A stretch of 39,671 nucleotides of DNA from Synergistaceae bacterium (GCA_031290235.1 JAITNX010000003.1:1-39671); one strand, 5' to 3'; counted from the first letter of the stretch, positions 31,693-39,671 are shown. A program made the numbers and translations. Notes: generated by a model from the sequence alone, not told the origin.

Positions 31693-31735
31693 GAAAAAGT
31701 CGAGGCCGGGAGACCTTGCGGGAAGGCTCCCGGCC
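31693..31735 (-). terminator. Terminator for the catabolic operon
   Basis: Perfect 9-bp stem GGCCGGGAG (31704-31712) / CTCCCGGCC (31727-31735) with a small internal hairpin. On the minus strand it is followed by TCGACTTTTTCTT. It lies about 130 nt past the alcohol dehydrogenase stop. On the plus strand it follows the small gene's TAA by 11 nt, but with a weak T tract. Confidence 0.6.
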
Positions 31736-31753
31736 ATCGTTATATCGCCTTTA

Positions 31754-31849
31754 ATACCAAGTTGCGATAAAACGTTTGTTTTTAATTTGCCAGAACAGTG
31801 GCATAGCCTGGTCTTTACGCTTTACCCTTCAGGCCTTTGATTTCAAATT
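31754..31849 (-). repeat. Dispersed intergenic repeat, copy 4 (two blocks)
   Basis: The reverse complement of 31755-31793 matches 11105-11143 at 33 of 39 positions. The reverse complement of 31815-31849 (AATTTGAAATCAAAGGCCTG, AAGGGTAAAGCGTAA) matches 25157-25190 closely. A TGCCA/TGGCA mini-hairpin lies between the blocks. No gene is seen here. Confidence 0.7.
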
Positions 31850-31861
31850 AGCATGAGTTTT

Positions 31862-33019
31862 TTACAGCGCTTTCACATACAGGGCCTCGATATCCTTTAT
31901 GGTGCTCTGTCTTGGATTGGCCAGTATGTTGCCGCTCTTCATCGCGTCCTCGGCCATGCTGTGGATCTTGGCCGGGTCGTTCGTGACTCCGACGTCCGTC
32001 AGGGTCTTTGGGATGCCGAGCGAGGCGCACAGATCCTTGATCTCATCGACGAGGACGTCCGGCGTGAAGTTCTCGCAGACCCTCTTTCCAGGGTGCTTGA
32101 TATAGTTGTAAATCTTCTCGTACCTTCCGTTGTCGGCCATTGCATTGTATTCGAGGATGGTCGGCAGGAGAACCGCGTTGGCGACGCCGTGGGGAACATT
32201 GAAGAAGCCGCCCAGCGGGTGGGCCATGGCGTGCGCGTTACCGAGGCGCGCCCAACTGAAGGCGATGCCGGCGAACGTGCTGCCCATCAGCATGGCGGAG
32301 GCAGCCTCCACGTTTGACCTGTTCGCGACGAAGAGCTTTATGTTCTTTCCGATCAGCTCCATGGCCTTTTCAGCCATGCTGTCCGAGAAGGGCGTCGCTC
32401 CTACGGATATGTAGGACTCGATCGCGTGTACGAGGGCGTCTATTCCGGTCGAGGCGGCGATGTGAGGAGGAAGGGAGGTAATCATGTCGGGATCGAGCAG
32501 GGCGTAATTCGGCATGACCTCGTAGCTGAACACAGTCAGCTTGTAGTTGCGGGTGCGATCCGTGATGACGGCGAACGCCGTCGTCTCGCTTCCTGTCCCA
32601 GCGGTGGTCGGGATGGCGATGAGCGGGACCGTTTTGCCCGGTACTTTCGCCGCGCCCTCGTACTCCGTGATCTTGCCGCCGTAGGTGGCGATGACTCCGA
32701 CCGCCTTCGCGACGTCCATCGGGCTGCCGCCGCCTAACGCTACGAGGCTCGTGGCGCCCTGCTCCTTGTACTCCTTCGTGGCAGCCTCGACAGTCTCTAC
32801 CGACGGATTCGCCTCGACGTCGAGGTACGTGCGGAAATCGATGCCGGCCGCTTTGAAGACGTCCGTCACCTTTGCGACGACCCCCAGCTTCTCCAGTCCG
32901 CGGTCTGAGACGAGAAGCACGTTCTTGGAGCCGCTTTTCTTCAACAAGTCAGGCAATTTTTTCAGACTGCCTACGCCGAACACTATCTCCTGAGGAACGA
33001 TGAACGAAAAATCTTTCAC
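31862..33019 (-). CDS. Iron-containing (group III) alcohol dehydrogenase
   Basis: NAD(P)-dependent interconversion of an alcohol and an aldehyde. The 385-aa product from GTG 33019 (GGAGG 11 nt upstream) has the family's usual length; a GTG four codons earlier touches the site. The nucleotide loop GGGSPMDVAKAVG (about 96-108) and PTTAGTGSETTAFAVITD are typical. The metal ligands fit the FucO pattern: Asp194 and His198 (in GIDALVHAIESY), His263 (NAHAMAHPLGG) and His277 (VPHG). It is the last gene of the run symporter, aldehyde dehydrogenase, CoA-transferase, permease, ADH. It is likely the partner of the acylating aldehyde dehydrogenase, reducing a semialdehyde to a hydroxy acid or running the reverse. 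The substrate is not known. Confidence 0.95.
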   Translation of the reverse strand: MKDFSFIVPQEIVFGVGSLKKLPDLLKKSGSKNVLLVSDRGLEKLGVVAKVTDVFKAAGIDFRTYLDVEANPSVETVEAATKEYKEQGATSLVALGGGSPMDVAKAVGVIATYGGKITEYEGAAKVPGKTVPLIAIPTTAGTGSETTAFAVITDRTRNYKLTVFSYEVMPNYALLDPDMITSLPPHIAASTGIDALVHAIESYISVGATPFSDSMAEKAMELIGKNIKLFVANRSNVEAASAMLMGSTFAGIAFSWARLGNAHAMAHPLGGFFNVPHGVANAVLLPTILEYNAMADNGRYEKIYNYIKHPGKRVCENFTPDVLVDEIKDLCASLGIPKTLTDVGVTNDPAKIHSMAEDAMKSGNILANPRQSTIKDIEALYVKAL

Positions 33020-33053
33020 TTCTAAAAACACCTCCTCTGATATAGTTGACTGC

Positions 33054-34457
33054 TTATGCCGCTTCGCTCAGCTTCTTTTTCTTTGCCGCAAGGTATTGGA
33101 CGACGATAGCTATTATAATTCCGGAGATCAGCCCGGTGGCAGGGCCCGCGATCGCCAGTATGCAACCGACCACGCCGGCGACTCCGCGCTCCTGGTTATC
33201 ATGAACCATGCCGAAAGCGACGTAGAAGCAGCCGAAGGCCTGAATCATGAGCGTCAGGGCCATCGACAGAGGCAGTATCGGCCTGACGAGAGCGATAAGC
33301 GGGAGTATCAGGCAGCAGAGGAACTTGGTGATGTTGAACGTGCAGGCGCCGCCCCAGATGGAGTACATGTTCTCCTTGCCTGTCTTGTAGCGCTCGGCCA
33401 CAGTGACCATCATCGCCGACCACAGAGGGCCGGAGAGGGTTACGGTGGGACAGAAGAACGACTGGAAGATGTTGCGCAATCCGCACATTACGTTTGTCCT
33501 GTTCGGATTTACGTCGATCTTCTCGTCCTGGCGCGCCGCGTCTGTATCCCTCAGGAACTCCGTGCCGGCTATGATGTCGCCGAACGCGATGACGTAGGCG
33601 ATGATCGCCATCGGAATGACGGATATCAAGGTCGAGATGGGAGGAATGCCCAGACCGATGATGGAAAATTGCTTCCACACCCAAGGCAGACCCTCAGTCG
33701 TATTCAGGGGGTTGAAGAAAAAACCAGCGCCATCGAAAGCCGGCAGCGACAATTCTCCCGTGACCGCGCCGACGAGGAACGCCAGCAGCAGCGCCGGCAC
33801 GAAGCCGGCCTTGGCCATGATGGCTATGAAGAAGTTTCCTTTATCCTCCTTCGCCTCCTTGAACCCTTTTGAAAAGAGCAGGAAGAACGACACGAGGATA
33901 CCGGTCGTGAAGGCGTATGGCGTCTTGTAGAATCCAAGGCCTCCGTTCGCCGCCGAGGCGAAGCCATACCTGCCTATGACGGCCGCCATTCCAGCTCCTA
34001 TGAGGATGCCCGACTTGACCGAATTAGGCGTCCACTTGACCAGCTTGCCGGCGATGCCCGACAAGCCCAGCACGAGGAACAGTATGCCTATGACGAGCTG
34101 CAGAGAAACCAGAGCTTCTACTCGCGCCACCCCCGTGTATGTGAGCAAAAACGCTGTCGTGAGTGGAATGGATGGAGTGATCCAGCCGCCCACGATCGGA
34201 TCCCCCAGCAAGTTCTGCATACAGTACAGCAGCTCGTGGACGCAGACTATAGCCAATGCCGTAGCGAATGGAAGCTCGAATAGATCTACCAGGTACGCCG
34301 TCGCCGACACTCCTGTGACGAAACACACGATTGCCTGGAACATCTCCGGGAACTCCCACTCGAAGTGGACGAACGGAATCCGCAGCTTGAAAATTCCAAG
34401 CGGAATATAAGGCTGTTCTCCGCCTTCCTGACGCTTAGCGCTTGGTAACATCAACAT
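33054..34457 (-). CDS. Multi-pass permease, NCS2/SLC23-like fold, unknown substrate
   Basis: A 467-aa membrane protein with about 12-14 hydrophobic helices. Spacing and features such as DPIVGGWITPSIPLTTAFLL (TM3-like re-entrant loop), VKSGILIGAGMAAVIGRYG and the charged AYVIAFGDIIAGTEFLRDTD on the eighth helix suggest the 7+7 inverted-repeat fold of NCS2 / SLC23 / SulP carriers. The usual xanthine and uracil signature (Q/E-H-x3-NxGxxxxT) is absent, so nucleobase transport is doubtful. GGGGGGA lies 8 nt before the ATG. It sits between the CoA-transferase and the alcohol dehydrogenase, so it probably moves the substrate or product of that pathway, in addition to the symporter that heads the operon. 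Confidence 0.75.
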   Translation of the reverse strand: MLMLPSAKRQEGGEQPYIPLGIFKLRIPFVHFEWEFPEMFQAIVCFVTGVSATAYLVDLFELPFATALAIVCVHELLYCMQNLLGDPIVGGWITPSIPLTTAFLLTYTGVARVEALVSLQLVIGILFLVLGLSGIAGKLVKWTPNSVKSGILIGAGMAAVIGRYGFASAANGGLGFYKTPYAFTTGILVSFFLLFSKGFKEAKEDKGNFFIAIMAKAGFVPALLLAFLVGAVTGELSLPAFDGAGFFFNPLNTTEGLPWVWKQFSIIGLGIPPISTLISVIPMAIIAYVIAFGDIIAGTEFLRDTDAARQDEKIDVNPNRTNVMCGLRNIFQSFFCPTVTLSGPLWSAMMVTVAERYKTGKENMYSIWGGACTFNITKFLCCLILPLIALVRPILPLSMALTLMIQAFGCFYVAFGMVHDNQERGVAGVVGCILAIAGPATGLISGIIIAIVVQYLAAKKKKLSEAA

Positions 34458-34580
34458 TAGAATTATCCCCCCTGTAGCGAATTTTATTGACGATTACTTT
34501 GCGGCTCTGCTAAAAACGGTCCTGCTCTCTTTACGCGAGCTGGAACTGCCATCCCCCTGACGATGGGGCGTCCTCTTGCG

Positions 34581-35342
34581 CTATGTCATGAGGCGCGCGG
34601 GGTCCACCTTTTTCGTGAGGACCTCGAGTACCTCCTCGCTCGGCGGCTCGGCCTCGACAGCGCGCGAGACGTCCAGCTCGAAGCCGGTGTTGTCGGCGAT
34701 CTGACGCGTCGTCACGCCAGGGAAATACTCGGCCAGGAACATCCGCTTATCGTCGCCGAATCGGAGGATGCCGAGTTCAGTTATCACTGCGCGCGGACCC
34801 TTGTCTGGATCCAGCCCTTTTTTCTTGCGCCCGTCGGGTCCGTCGCCCCACCCTGGACTCGTGATGTAGTCGATGTGCTCCGTGAACCGGCGTTTTTCGT
34901 GCTTCATCGTGATGATAGTGTCGCAGTAGGTGGCTATGCCATTGGCCCCGCCCGATCCTGTGAAACGTGTCTCGGGGCGAAAGTAATCCCCGATGCTCGT
35001 CGAGTTCAGGTTCCCGTAGGGGTCTATCTGGGCGCCGCCAAGAAATCCAGCGTCGATTCCACCCGAGCGGCCCAGCACGGCCTGAAAACCGAAGTACCGG
35101 TACTGCGGCCACAGCACGCTGGCGCCGTACGTTATGCGAAGGTCGCTGACGCTCGTGGGGACCTCCTGCGGATTGCCCTCGAAGAGCCCGCTCTCGAAGA
35201 CGAGGCGCGCCCCCGGCGCGTGCGTGTTCTTTGCGAGCGTGGCGCCTATCAGCGGGAGCCCAGTGCCTATGATGTAGGTCTTTTCGTCCTCGAGCTGGCG
35301 CGAAAGCGCCACCGCCATCATCTGTTTCGAGTTCCATTCCAT
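34581..35342 (-). CDS. CoA-transferase, beta subunit (glutaconate CoA-transferase type)
   Basis: Small subunit of a type I CoA-transferase that moves CoA between acetyl-CoA (or another acyl-CoA) and a carboxylate. The 253 aa are close to GctB of Acidaminococcus (266). The expected catalytic glutamate lies in ARLVFESGLFEGNP. GGIDAGFLGGAQIDPYGNLN and FRPETRFTGSGGANGIATYC are the CoA-site loops, and AVITELGILRFGDDKRMFLA is the C-terminal signature. AGGAGG lies 8 nt upstream of the ATG. It follows the alpha subunit by 23 bp. Glutaconate, 2-hydroxyglutarate, 3-oxoacids or other dicarboxylates are all possible; the operon argues for a substrate that is then reduced to an aldehyde. Confidence 0.9.
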   Translation of the reverse strand: MEWNSKQMMAVALSRQLEDEKTYIIGTGLPLIGATLAKNTHAPGARLVFESGLFEGNPQEVPTSVSDLRITYGASVLWPQYRYFGFQAVLGRSGGIDAGFLGGAQIDPYGNLNSTSIGDYFRPETRFTGSGGANGIATYCDTIITMKHEKRRFTEHIDYITSPGWGDGPDGRKKKGLDPDKGPRAVITELGILRFGDDKRMFLAEYFPGVTTRQIADNTGFELDVSRAVEAEPPSEEVLEVLTKKVDPARLMT

Positions 35343-35365
35343 GATCGAGTCCTCCTAAAAACCGT

Positions 35366-36337
35366 TCATTTGCGCGGGACTCCCGGCTTGTACCCGTAGC
35401 CCTCCACAACCTTCAGGTTCAGGAGGGATGCGGCGCCCCACTTGTCCAGGTAATCGCCGTGAGTCGGGCAGTCGCGGACGTATTTCTGTATGAACGCGTC
35501 GAAGTCCTTCTGTTTGCGGCTCGCCTGCTCATACTGAATGTAGAAGCGGCTGTCATAGTCGTAAAGCCCGAAGCACTGCGACGGATGAGCGCCGTAGGGC
35601 ATCCGCACGACCGCGTCCACGCACATGCCGGTAAGAGTGTTGCTCTCAGGGTGACGCCTCATCTCGGCATCCGGGAGCAGTTCGTCGCAGGAGATGATCG
35701 TATGTTTCGCCGCTATGCCTATGTCCATGTCCTGAAACTGCGGCCCCGCTATAGCGCACGTCCCGTCCGGGCTCGCCTTCTGCGCGTGTATGAGGGCCAC
35801 GTCTATTTTCGGCGTCGGCACGAGGCAGAGCTTGCTCCCGGGATTGAACGGATCGTCCTGGATTATGAATTTCTTCGAAGGCAGCTTCGGATGCTTCTTC
35901 CGCTCCTCCTCGCTGATACCCCATTTGTCGATCATGTCGGAGCCGAGCATGTTCTTGACCGGCACATAGCTGAGTCCCAGTGCGGCGCCGTGATACGCGA
36001 TCGTCTGCACGTCGAGGCTGAAATCCTCGAATAGGAGGCTGCCTGGGGCTTCCCCGCCGCGCTCTATGGCGCTGCGGAATCGGCGGCAGACCATGCTGTA
36101 GCCGGAATTGGCTATGTAGGATAGAAGAATTGCCGTGACACAGCCGGTCCCTATCAGCATGTCTATGTCCCCTCCGGCGGAACCGCTCTCGACGTACAGT
36201 CCTTTCTTGTTCTGGCGGATGACCTCGTTTACGAGCCCGTAGGGACGGCGGTTCGTCACAAATCCGCCAACCGCCAGGCAATCGCCGTCATTGACGAATG
36301 ACGACACCGCCTCTTGCGCGCTCATTACCTTGTTCAT
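35366..36337 (-). CDS. CoA-transferase, alpha subunit (glutaconate CoA-transferase type)
   Basis: A 323-aa subunit, as in GctA (320). The start is the ATG at 36337 (MNKVMSAQEAVSSF) with GGGGG 8 nt upstream; the open stretch further up is antisense-like and lies over the aldehyde dehydrogenase end. The N-terminal glycine loop NDGDCLAVGGFVTNRRPYGL and IGTGCVTAILLSYIANSGYS form the CoA-binding side. KIDVALIHAQKASPDGTCAI and KHTIISCDELLPDAEMRRHP are typical of the family. The C-terminal extension (FIQKYVRDCPTHGDYLDKWG) is GctA-like rather than the shorter AtoD/CtfA type. It pairs with the beta subunit immediately downstream to make the enzyme. Confidence 0.9.
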   Translation of the reverse strand: MNKVMSAQEAVSSFVNDGDCLAVGGFVTNRRPYGLVNEVIRQNKKGLYVESGSAGGDIDMLIGTGCVTAILLSYIANSGYSMVCRRFRSAIERGGEAPGSLLFEDFSLDVQTIAYHGAALGLSYVPVKNMLGSDMIDKWGISEEERKKHPKLPSKKFIIQDDPFNPGSKLCLVPTPKIDVALIHAQKASPDGTCAIAGPQFQDMDIGIAAKHTIISCDELLPDAEMRRHPESNTLTGMCVDAVVRMPYGAHPSQCFGLYDYDSRFYIQYEQASRKQKDFDAFIQKYVRDCPTHGDYLDKWGAASLLNLKVVEGYGYKPGVPRK

Positions 36338-36363
36338 AAATATTTCCCCCTGTCCATTCCTCG

Positions 36364-37740
36364 TCAGGACAGACTCCAGATCTCCTCGTCGGTCGGCGTT
36401 GGCGGATTCGGAATCGCGTAGGCGATGCGGCTGATGTTGACCAGGTGGTGGAACCAGAGGTTCTCGCTCGCGCCGTTGTTGCCCCACGTCCCGCAGCCCA
36501 GTGTGGCAGTCGGGTTGAGTCCGTTCGCTAGAGTGCCTCCGAGGCTGTTGGAGCCGATCTGGTTGATGGAGAAGCGGGAAACTGGGATTTTGTCCGCGGC
36601 GTATTCGATGTTTTTCTTGGTGAAGGAGTGAATGACTGCGCTGTGCCCGGTGCCTTCGTGGAGGATGTTTCGCATCGCCTTATCGACGGCCCCCTCCCAC
36701 GTGTCGTACACATAGAGGCTCAGGACTGGCAGGAGCTTTTCCTTCGCGAGGAGTTCGCCCTCGTCGCACGTCTTGTCTATCTTTACGACGATGAGCTTCG
36801 TGTCCGGGGACACGGTGATGCCGGCGGCTTTCGCGATATCGACGGGCTTGCCGCCGACCAGGTTCTTTGTGATGGTTCCGTCCGCGAATACGGCCTTGCG
36901 CAGGGCGTCTACTTCCTTGGGCTGATCGACGTAATAAGCGCCCTGCTCCTTGAAGAGCTTGACGATCTCCGCTTCCTTTTCCTTGGGAATGTGAACGGTC
37001 TGCTCGCATGTACAGAGAACGCCGTTGTCGTAGGTGCGCCCGATGATTATCTTAGGGACAGCGTCCTTTATGTCGGCGTCGCGGTCGATGAGACATTGCA
37101 CATTGCCCGGGCCCACGCCGAACGCCGGCTTGCCGCTGGAGTACGCGGCTTTTACCATTGCCGGGCCGCCCGTGGAGACGCAGTAGTCGGCCATCTTCAT
37201 TATCAGGCCGGAGATCTCGACCGACGCCTCGTCCACTATCTGAATGAGGTCCTCCGGCGTGCCGAGCTTCTTCAAAGCGGCGCGCATTACATTGACTGTC
37301 TCCTTGCCGGACTTTATGCCCTTGGGGTGGGGACACATGATGATGGCGTTTCCGCCCTTCAGCGCGACCATCGCGTTGTGAACTGGGGTCATGACGGGGT
37401 TAGTGACCGGCGTGACGGCGCCTATGACGCCCATTGGCTTCGCTACCTCAGCGATGCCGGTCTCCTCTATGTAGCGAATGACGCCGCGGCTCTTGAGGCC
37501 CTTCAGCTTATACCAGGTGAGCTTGGGTTTGCCCTTGTTTTTCATGACCTTGTCCTCGTATTTGCCCATGCCGGTCTCTTCGACGGCCAGCTTGGCGAGG
37601 CGTTCGGCATCGTCGTATACTGCCTTCCCTACCGCCTGAACAGCGGCGTCCACCTTCTCCTGTGAATATCCCTCAAATATTTTCTGCGCCACTCGCGCTT
37701 TCTGGATCAGTTGAGATACATGCTCGGTTGCATTCATCAT
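36364..37740 (-). CDS. CoA-acylating aldehyde dehydrogenase (SucD/EutE/SauS-like)
   Basis: Interconverts an acyl-CoA and an aldehyde with NAD(P)H. The 458 aa fit SucD of Clostridium kluyveri (472) better than classic ALDHs (about 490). The N-terminal Rossmann part includes [40 protein letters not shown] and [18 protein letters not shown]. The catalytic Cys243 is in [13 protein letters not shown], with a second Cys two residues on, where other members often have CASEQ. The non-acylating ALDH Glu general base is missing, as expected. C-terminal [20 protein letters not shown] is typical of succinate-semialdehyde or sulfoacetaldehyde (acylating) enzymes. GGAG lies just before the ATG. It neighbours the CoA-transferase, which would supply its acyl-CoA. 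Confidence 0.92.
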   Translation of the reverse strand: MMNATEHVSQLIQKARVAQKIFEGYSQEKVDAAVQAVGKAVYDDAERLAKLAVEETGMGKYEDKVMKNKGKPKLTWYKLKGLKSRGVIRYIEETGIAEVAKPMGVIGAVTPVTNPVMTPVHNAMVALKGGNAIIMCPHPKGIKSGKETVNVMRAALKKLGTPEDLIQIVDEASVEISGLIMKMADYCVSTGGPAMVKAAYSSGKPAFGVGPGNVQCLIDRDADIKDAVPKIIIGRTYDNGVLCTCEQTVHIPKEKEAEIVKLFKEQGAYYVDQPKEVDALRKAVFADGTITKNLVGGKPVDIAKAAGITVSPDTKLIVVKIDKTCDEGELLAKEKLLPVLSLYVYDTWEGAVDKAMRNILHEGTGHSAVIHSFTKKNIEYAADKIPVSRFSINQIGSNSLGGTLANGLNPTATLGCGTWGNNGASENLWFHHLVNISRIAYAIPNPPTPTDEEIWSLS

Positions 37741-37852
37741 AACCTCTCCTTTCTTTCCCCTTTTGATGATTTTATGTAAATTTCACCTGAGCCGGGGTCT
37801 CGGGCAAAAGAAGTATGCGCGGCTTAACTCGCTCCGCTATTTTTTTCAGTTT

Positions 37853-39301
37853 TCAGGCCGGCTTGTTTTTCTTAGGAAATACGGCGCTGAAAACCATGGT
37901 CGACACGAACGCCGCCACCACGGCCGCATAGGTCTCTGAGATGTTGGGGTTAATGGGGAAGTGCCCGGTTGCACCGTTGTAGCCGACCCAGAACAGGCCG
38001 ACGATGGCCGTCACGATCATTCCCCAGATCGCGCCCTTTTCGGACGTCTTCTTGTAGTAGATGCCGAGCAGCACGACTATGAAGAGCGCTCCGCGCATGG
38101 AGTAGGCGAAGTAGACTATGTCGAGCACCCGAATCCCTGCCGTGTTGAAGAAGACAGCGAGGCCGGCGCACAGCACCCCCGATATCGCCGTCGTCACCCT
38201 GGACCAGAAGAGAACCTCCTTGTCAGTCGCGTTCGGCTTCAAAACGCCTTGGTAGATGTCCTTCGTCACCATCGTCCCAGACGCCAGGATTATGGGGGAC
38301 ACGGTCGAGAGGACCGCGGCCAGGATGGATGCCAGAACTATTCCTCCCGCAACGGGGGTGAGCTGCATCATCAGGGTCGGCAGAGCCAGTTTCCCGTTTG
38401 TGACGTTGACGCCGGCGCTGTCGAACAGCACGCCTTGATGGGACATGACCTTAGCGACCATGCCGAGAGCCGCCGTGAACAGGCCGAACGGAGCCGCGCA
38501 GACGGCGGTGATGAGGCAGGCCTTCTTCGCGTCGAACTCGTTTTTCGCCGCCAGCACTGGCTGAATGCCAGCCTGCGCCGTACACGCGCCCAAGAGGGAC
38601 GCGATGACCCACGACGACACCCTGGGGACGCCGATGGTGAACATGTTGAAATAGTTTCCTCCATCCGAGGCCTCGACCGCCGTTATTCCGTCGATGAAGC
38701 CGGAGACGCCGCCGATCTTCGTTATCGTAAGGAAGATCGCGAGCAGGATGCCGCCGTACATGCAAACCAGGTGCATTGTGTTCGTGTAGGCCACCGCGTT
38801 CATGCCTCCAGCGAGGGTGTACACGATGAACACCACAGCAAACACGACCACGGACACGTTAAAACTGACGCCGATGAGCGAGACGCCGAGGCTGCCGGCC
38901 GCGATCATCTGAGATATGCCGACCGCTATCATCACGAAGGTCAGAAAACAGCTCGACACCGTTCGGGCCTTCACTCCGAGAAAATTACCTATTATTCCTG
39001 GCACAGTTACAGTGTTGAGGCTGCGGTAAAGTTTCGCGAAGAGCATGGCGAGAAAGATGACGCCAATTCCATTGGCGATGGTGTACCATGCGCCGGACAG
39101 GCCAAAATCAAACCCGTATTCGGACACCCCAGTCGTAGCGGTGCCGCCGAGCCACTCCCCTGTCGAAGCTGCCACTATCATCAATATGCTCAAGTCTTTT
39201 CCTGTGAACGAGTCCGATGTGGACGATTTCTTTTGCGCGTATAGCCCTATGGCGATCGTGAGGCCAAAGTAAACTATTATAATCAGCAACTGCGTGGACA
39301 T
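37853..39301 (-). CDS. Sodium:solute symporter (SSS family)
   Basis: A 482-aa transporter with about 13 membrane helices in the LeuT-like 5+5 fold. SSS marks include ASTGEWLGGTATTGVSEYGF on TM1-2 (usual position of the unwound Na+ and substrate site), GISQMIAAGSLG, YTLAGGMNAVAYTNTMHLVC (TM4-5 'G-G-x-x-A-V-x-x-T-D' pattern, with Asn for Asp), ACTAQAGIQPVLAAKNEFDA, and ILAAVLSTVSPIILASGTMV (TM8, Ser/Thr of the Na2 site). It is the first gene of the operon, with AGGAGG 10 nt before the ATG and a strong promoter 180 nt upstream. A 112-bp gap separates it from the aldehyde dehydrogenase. The imported solute is probably the pathway's carboxylate (inference). Confidence 0.93.
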   Translation of the reverse strand: MSTQLLIIIVYFGLTIAIGLYAQKKSSTSDSFTGKDLSILMIVAASTGEWLGGTATTGVSEYGFDFGLSGAWYTIANGIGVIFLAMLFAKLYRSLNTVTVPGIIGNFLGVKARTVSSCFLTFVMIAVGISQMIAAGSLGVSLIGVSFNVSVVVFAVVFIVYTLAGGMNAVAYTNTMHLVCMYGGILLAIFLTITKIGGVSGFIDGITAVEASDGGNYFNMFTIGVPRVSSWVIASLLGACTAQAGIQPVLAAKNEFDAKKACLITAVCAAPFGLFTAALGMVAKVMSHQGVLFDSAGVNVTNGKLALPTLMMQLTPVAGGIVLASILAAVLSTVSPIILASGTMVTKDIYQGVLKPNATDKEVLFWSRVTTAISGVLCAGLAVFFNTAGIRVLDIVYFAYSMRGALFIVVLLGIYYKKTSEKGAIWGMIVTAIVGLFWVGYNGATGHFPINPNISETYAAVVAAFVSTMVFSAVFPKKNKPA

Positions 39302-39425
39302 ATCTTCAATTCCTCCTATGTGGCGGTCTGTTTCTAACCTGATAAGATCAACCGTTTATTGCCATGATTTTCAGCTCCCGCCCCCTTTCTGTATTTTTAT
39401 GAGACGGTAAGTACGCTTTTTTACA

Positions 39426-39444
39426 TAACCCATTATCTGGGTAA
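39426..39444. promoter_or_regulatory. Operator-like dyad in the operon leader
   Basis: TAACCCA-TTATC-TGGGTAA (7-bp arms, one mismatch) lies about 40 nt downstream of the -10, inside the long leader of the symporter gene. It is a possible repressor site, or a small RNA hairpin. Confidence 0.4.
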
Positions 39445-39479
39445 TTACGCTGCAAAGCTATAAGAAGGAATAGATTGTT

Positions 39480-39507
39480 ATTGTATATTGTCCTCACGTT
39501 TTGTCAA
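39480..39507 (-). promoter_or_regulatory. Sigma-70 promoter of the catabolic operon
   Basis: Minus strand TTGACA (39507-39502, perfect), 16-nt spacer, TACAAT (39485-39480, five of six). It implies a leader of about 170 nt before the symporter ATG. No known riboswitch was recognised in the leader. Confidence 0.7.
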
Positions 39508-39671
39508 GAACTATATTTCACGAACTACTAGCTCATATGTACAAATGCATGTCAAAGCCAGTCAACAAGTATTAAATCAGGCACCAACTCGAAATGTTTT
39601 TTCAAACATCTTGGAGCGGCGAGAGTTAATTCGGCTTGTTTTTTAAATCGCCAGAGAAAAAGTTGTATTTT
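39508..39671. other. AT-rich intergenic end, no gene seen
   Basis: The last 164 bp hold no convincing open frame or ribosome binding site on either strand. They are AT-rich and may carry upstream control sites of the catabolic operon or the promoter region of a gene outside the window. Confidence 0.4.

Noticed and set aside
33000-33872. 290-codon plus-strand frame over the permease and ADH start
   Set aside because: Charged, repetitive antisense product; the minus strand encodes a convincing multi-pass protein.
36628-37665. 345-codon plus-strand frame over the aldehyde dehydrogenase
   Set aside because: Mirror of a clear enzyme gene; no motif or ribosome site of its own.
37961-39244. 427-codon open frame on the plus strand over the symporter gene
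   Set aside because: Antisense shadow of a certain SSS transporter; its product is rich in Arg, His, Asp and Gly with no domain. High-GC codon bias keeps such frames open.

Overview
The window looks like part of a chromosome of a fermentative, flagellate or otherwise chemotactic, diderm anaerobe. The best guess is a Synergistota (Synergistaceae-like) genome. This placement is an inference. It rests on LPS-export genes (lptC, lptD-like) showing an outer membrane, fermentative CoA-transferase, acylating aldehyde dehydrogenase and Fe-alcohol dehydrogenase genes, high GC with strong codon bias, and frequent GTG/TTG starts with tightly overlapping genes. No rRNA, tRNA, CRISPR array or intact mobile element was seen. 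Almost all genes lie on the minus strand. The plus strand carries only a chemoreceptor fragment, a PHP phosphatase, a sirtuin and one small orphan gene.

Layout, left to right. (1) 1-1649 (+) is the 3' part of a methyl-accepting chemotaxis protein, ended by a bidirectional terminator. (2) 11634-1739 (-) is an envelope and housekeeping run: small membrane-anchored protein, rho, LysM/M23 peptidase, pyrG, two exported proteins of unknown function, lptC, lptD-like, and a 72-aa membrane protein. A 315-bp leader precedes rho. (3) 15320-11724 (-): a TupA-like binding protein, an exported coiled-coil protein, pfkA, and a D-glutamate cyclase-like protein. (4) 21133-15373 (-) is a compact operon: def, fmt, Nudix, xerD-type recombinase, purine and pyrimidine nucleoside phosphorylases, and an orphan sigma-70-family factor. 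It links N-terminal processing, nucleotide salvage and a regulator. (5) 25057-21239 (-) is the moxR / DUF58 / TgpA-like transglutaminase trio. (6) 27363-25276 (-) is a second, full-length chemoreceptor.

(7) 27394-31861 is a patchwork of single genes and repeats: PHP phosphatase (+), SAM methyltransferase (-) divergent from a SIR2 deacylase (+), a RibU-like ECF transporter S component (-), a RAYT (REP-associated transposase) remnant with REP-like palindromes, and a small orphan gene. Around the PHP gene sit two copies of a 48-nt hairpin element. They differ at two base pairs, both by compensatory changes. One copy leads a chain of four hairpins. A separate dispersed repeat occurs in four intergenic places.

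(8) 39301-31862 (-) is a catabolic operon behind a TTGACA-16-TACAAT promoter: a Na+/solute symporter, a CoA-acylating aldehyde dehydrogenase, a two-subunit glutaconate-type CoA-transferase, a second permease, and an iron alcohol dehydrogenase. The gene set fits interconversion of a carboxylate, its CoA thioester, its aldehyde and its alcohol. The layout recalls the succinate to 4-hydroxybutyrate module of Clostridium kluyveri, but the substrate cannot be read from sequence. The most interesting points are the covarying hairpin element, this substrate-orphan operon, and a domain shared by two exported proteins 9 kb apart.
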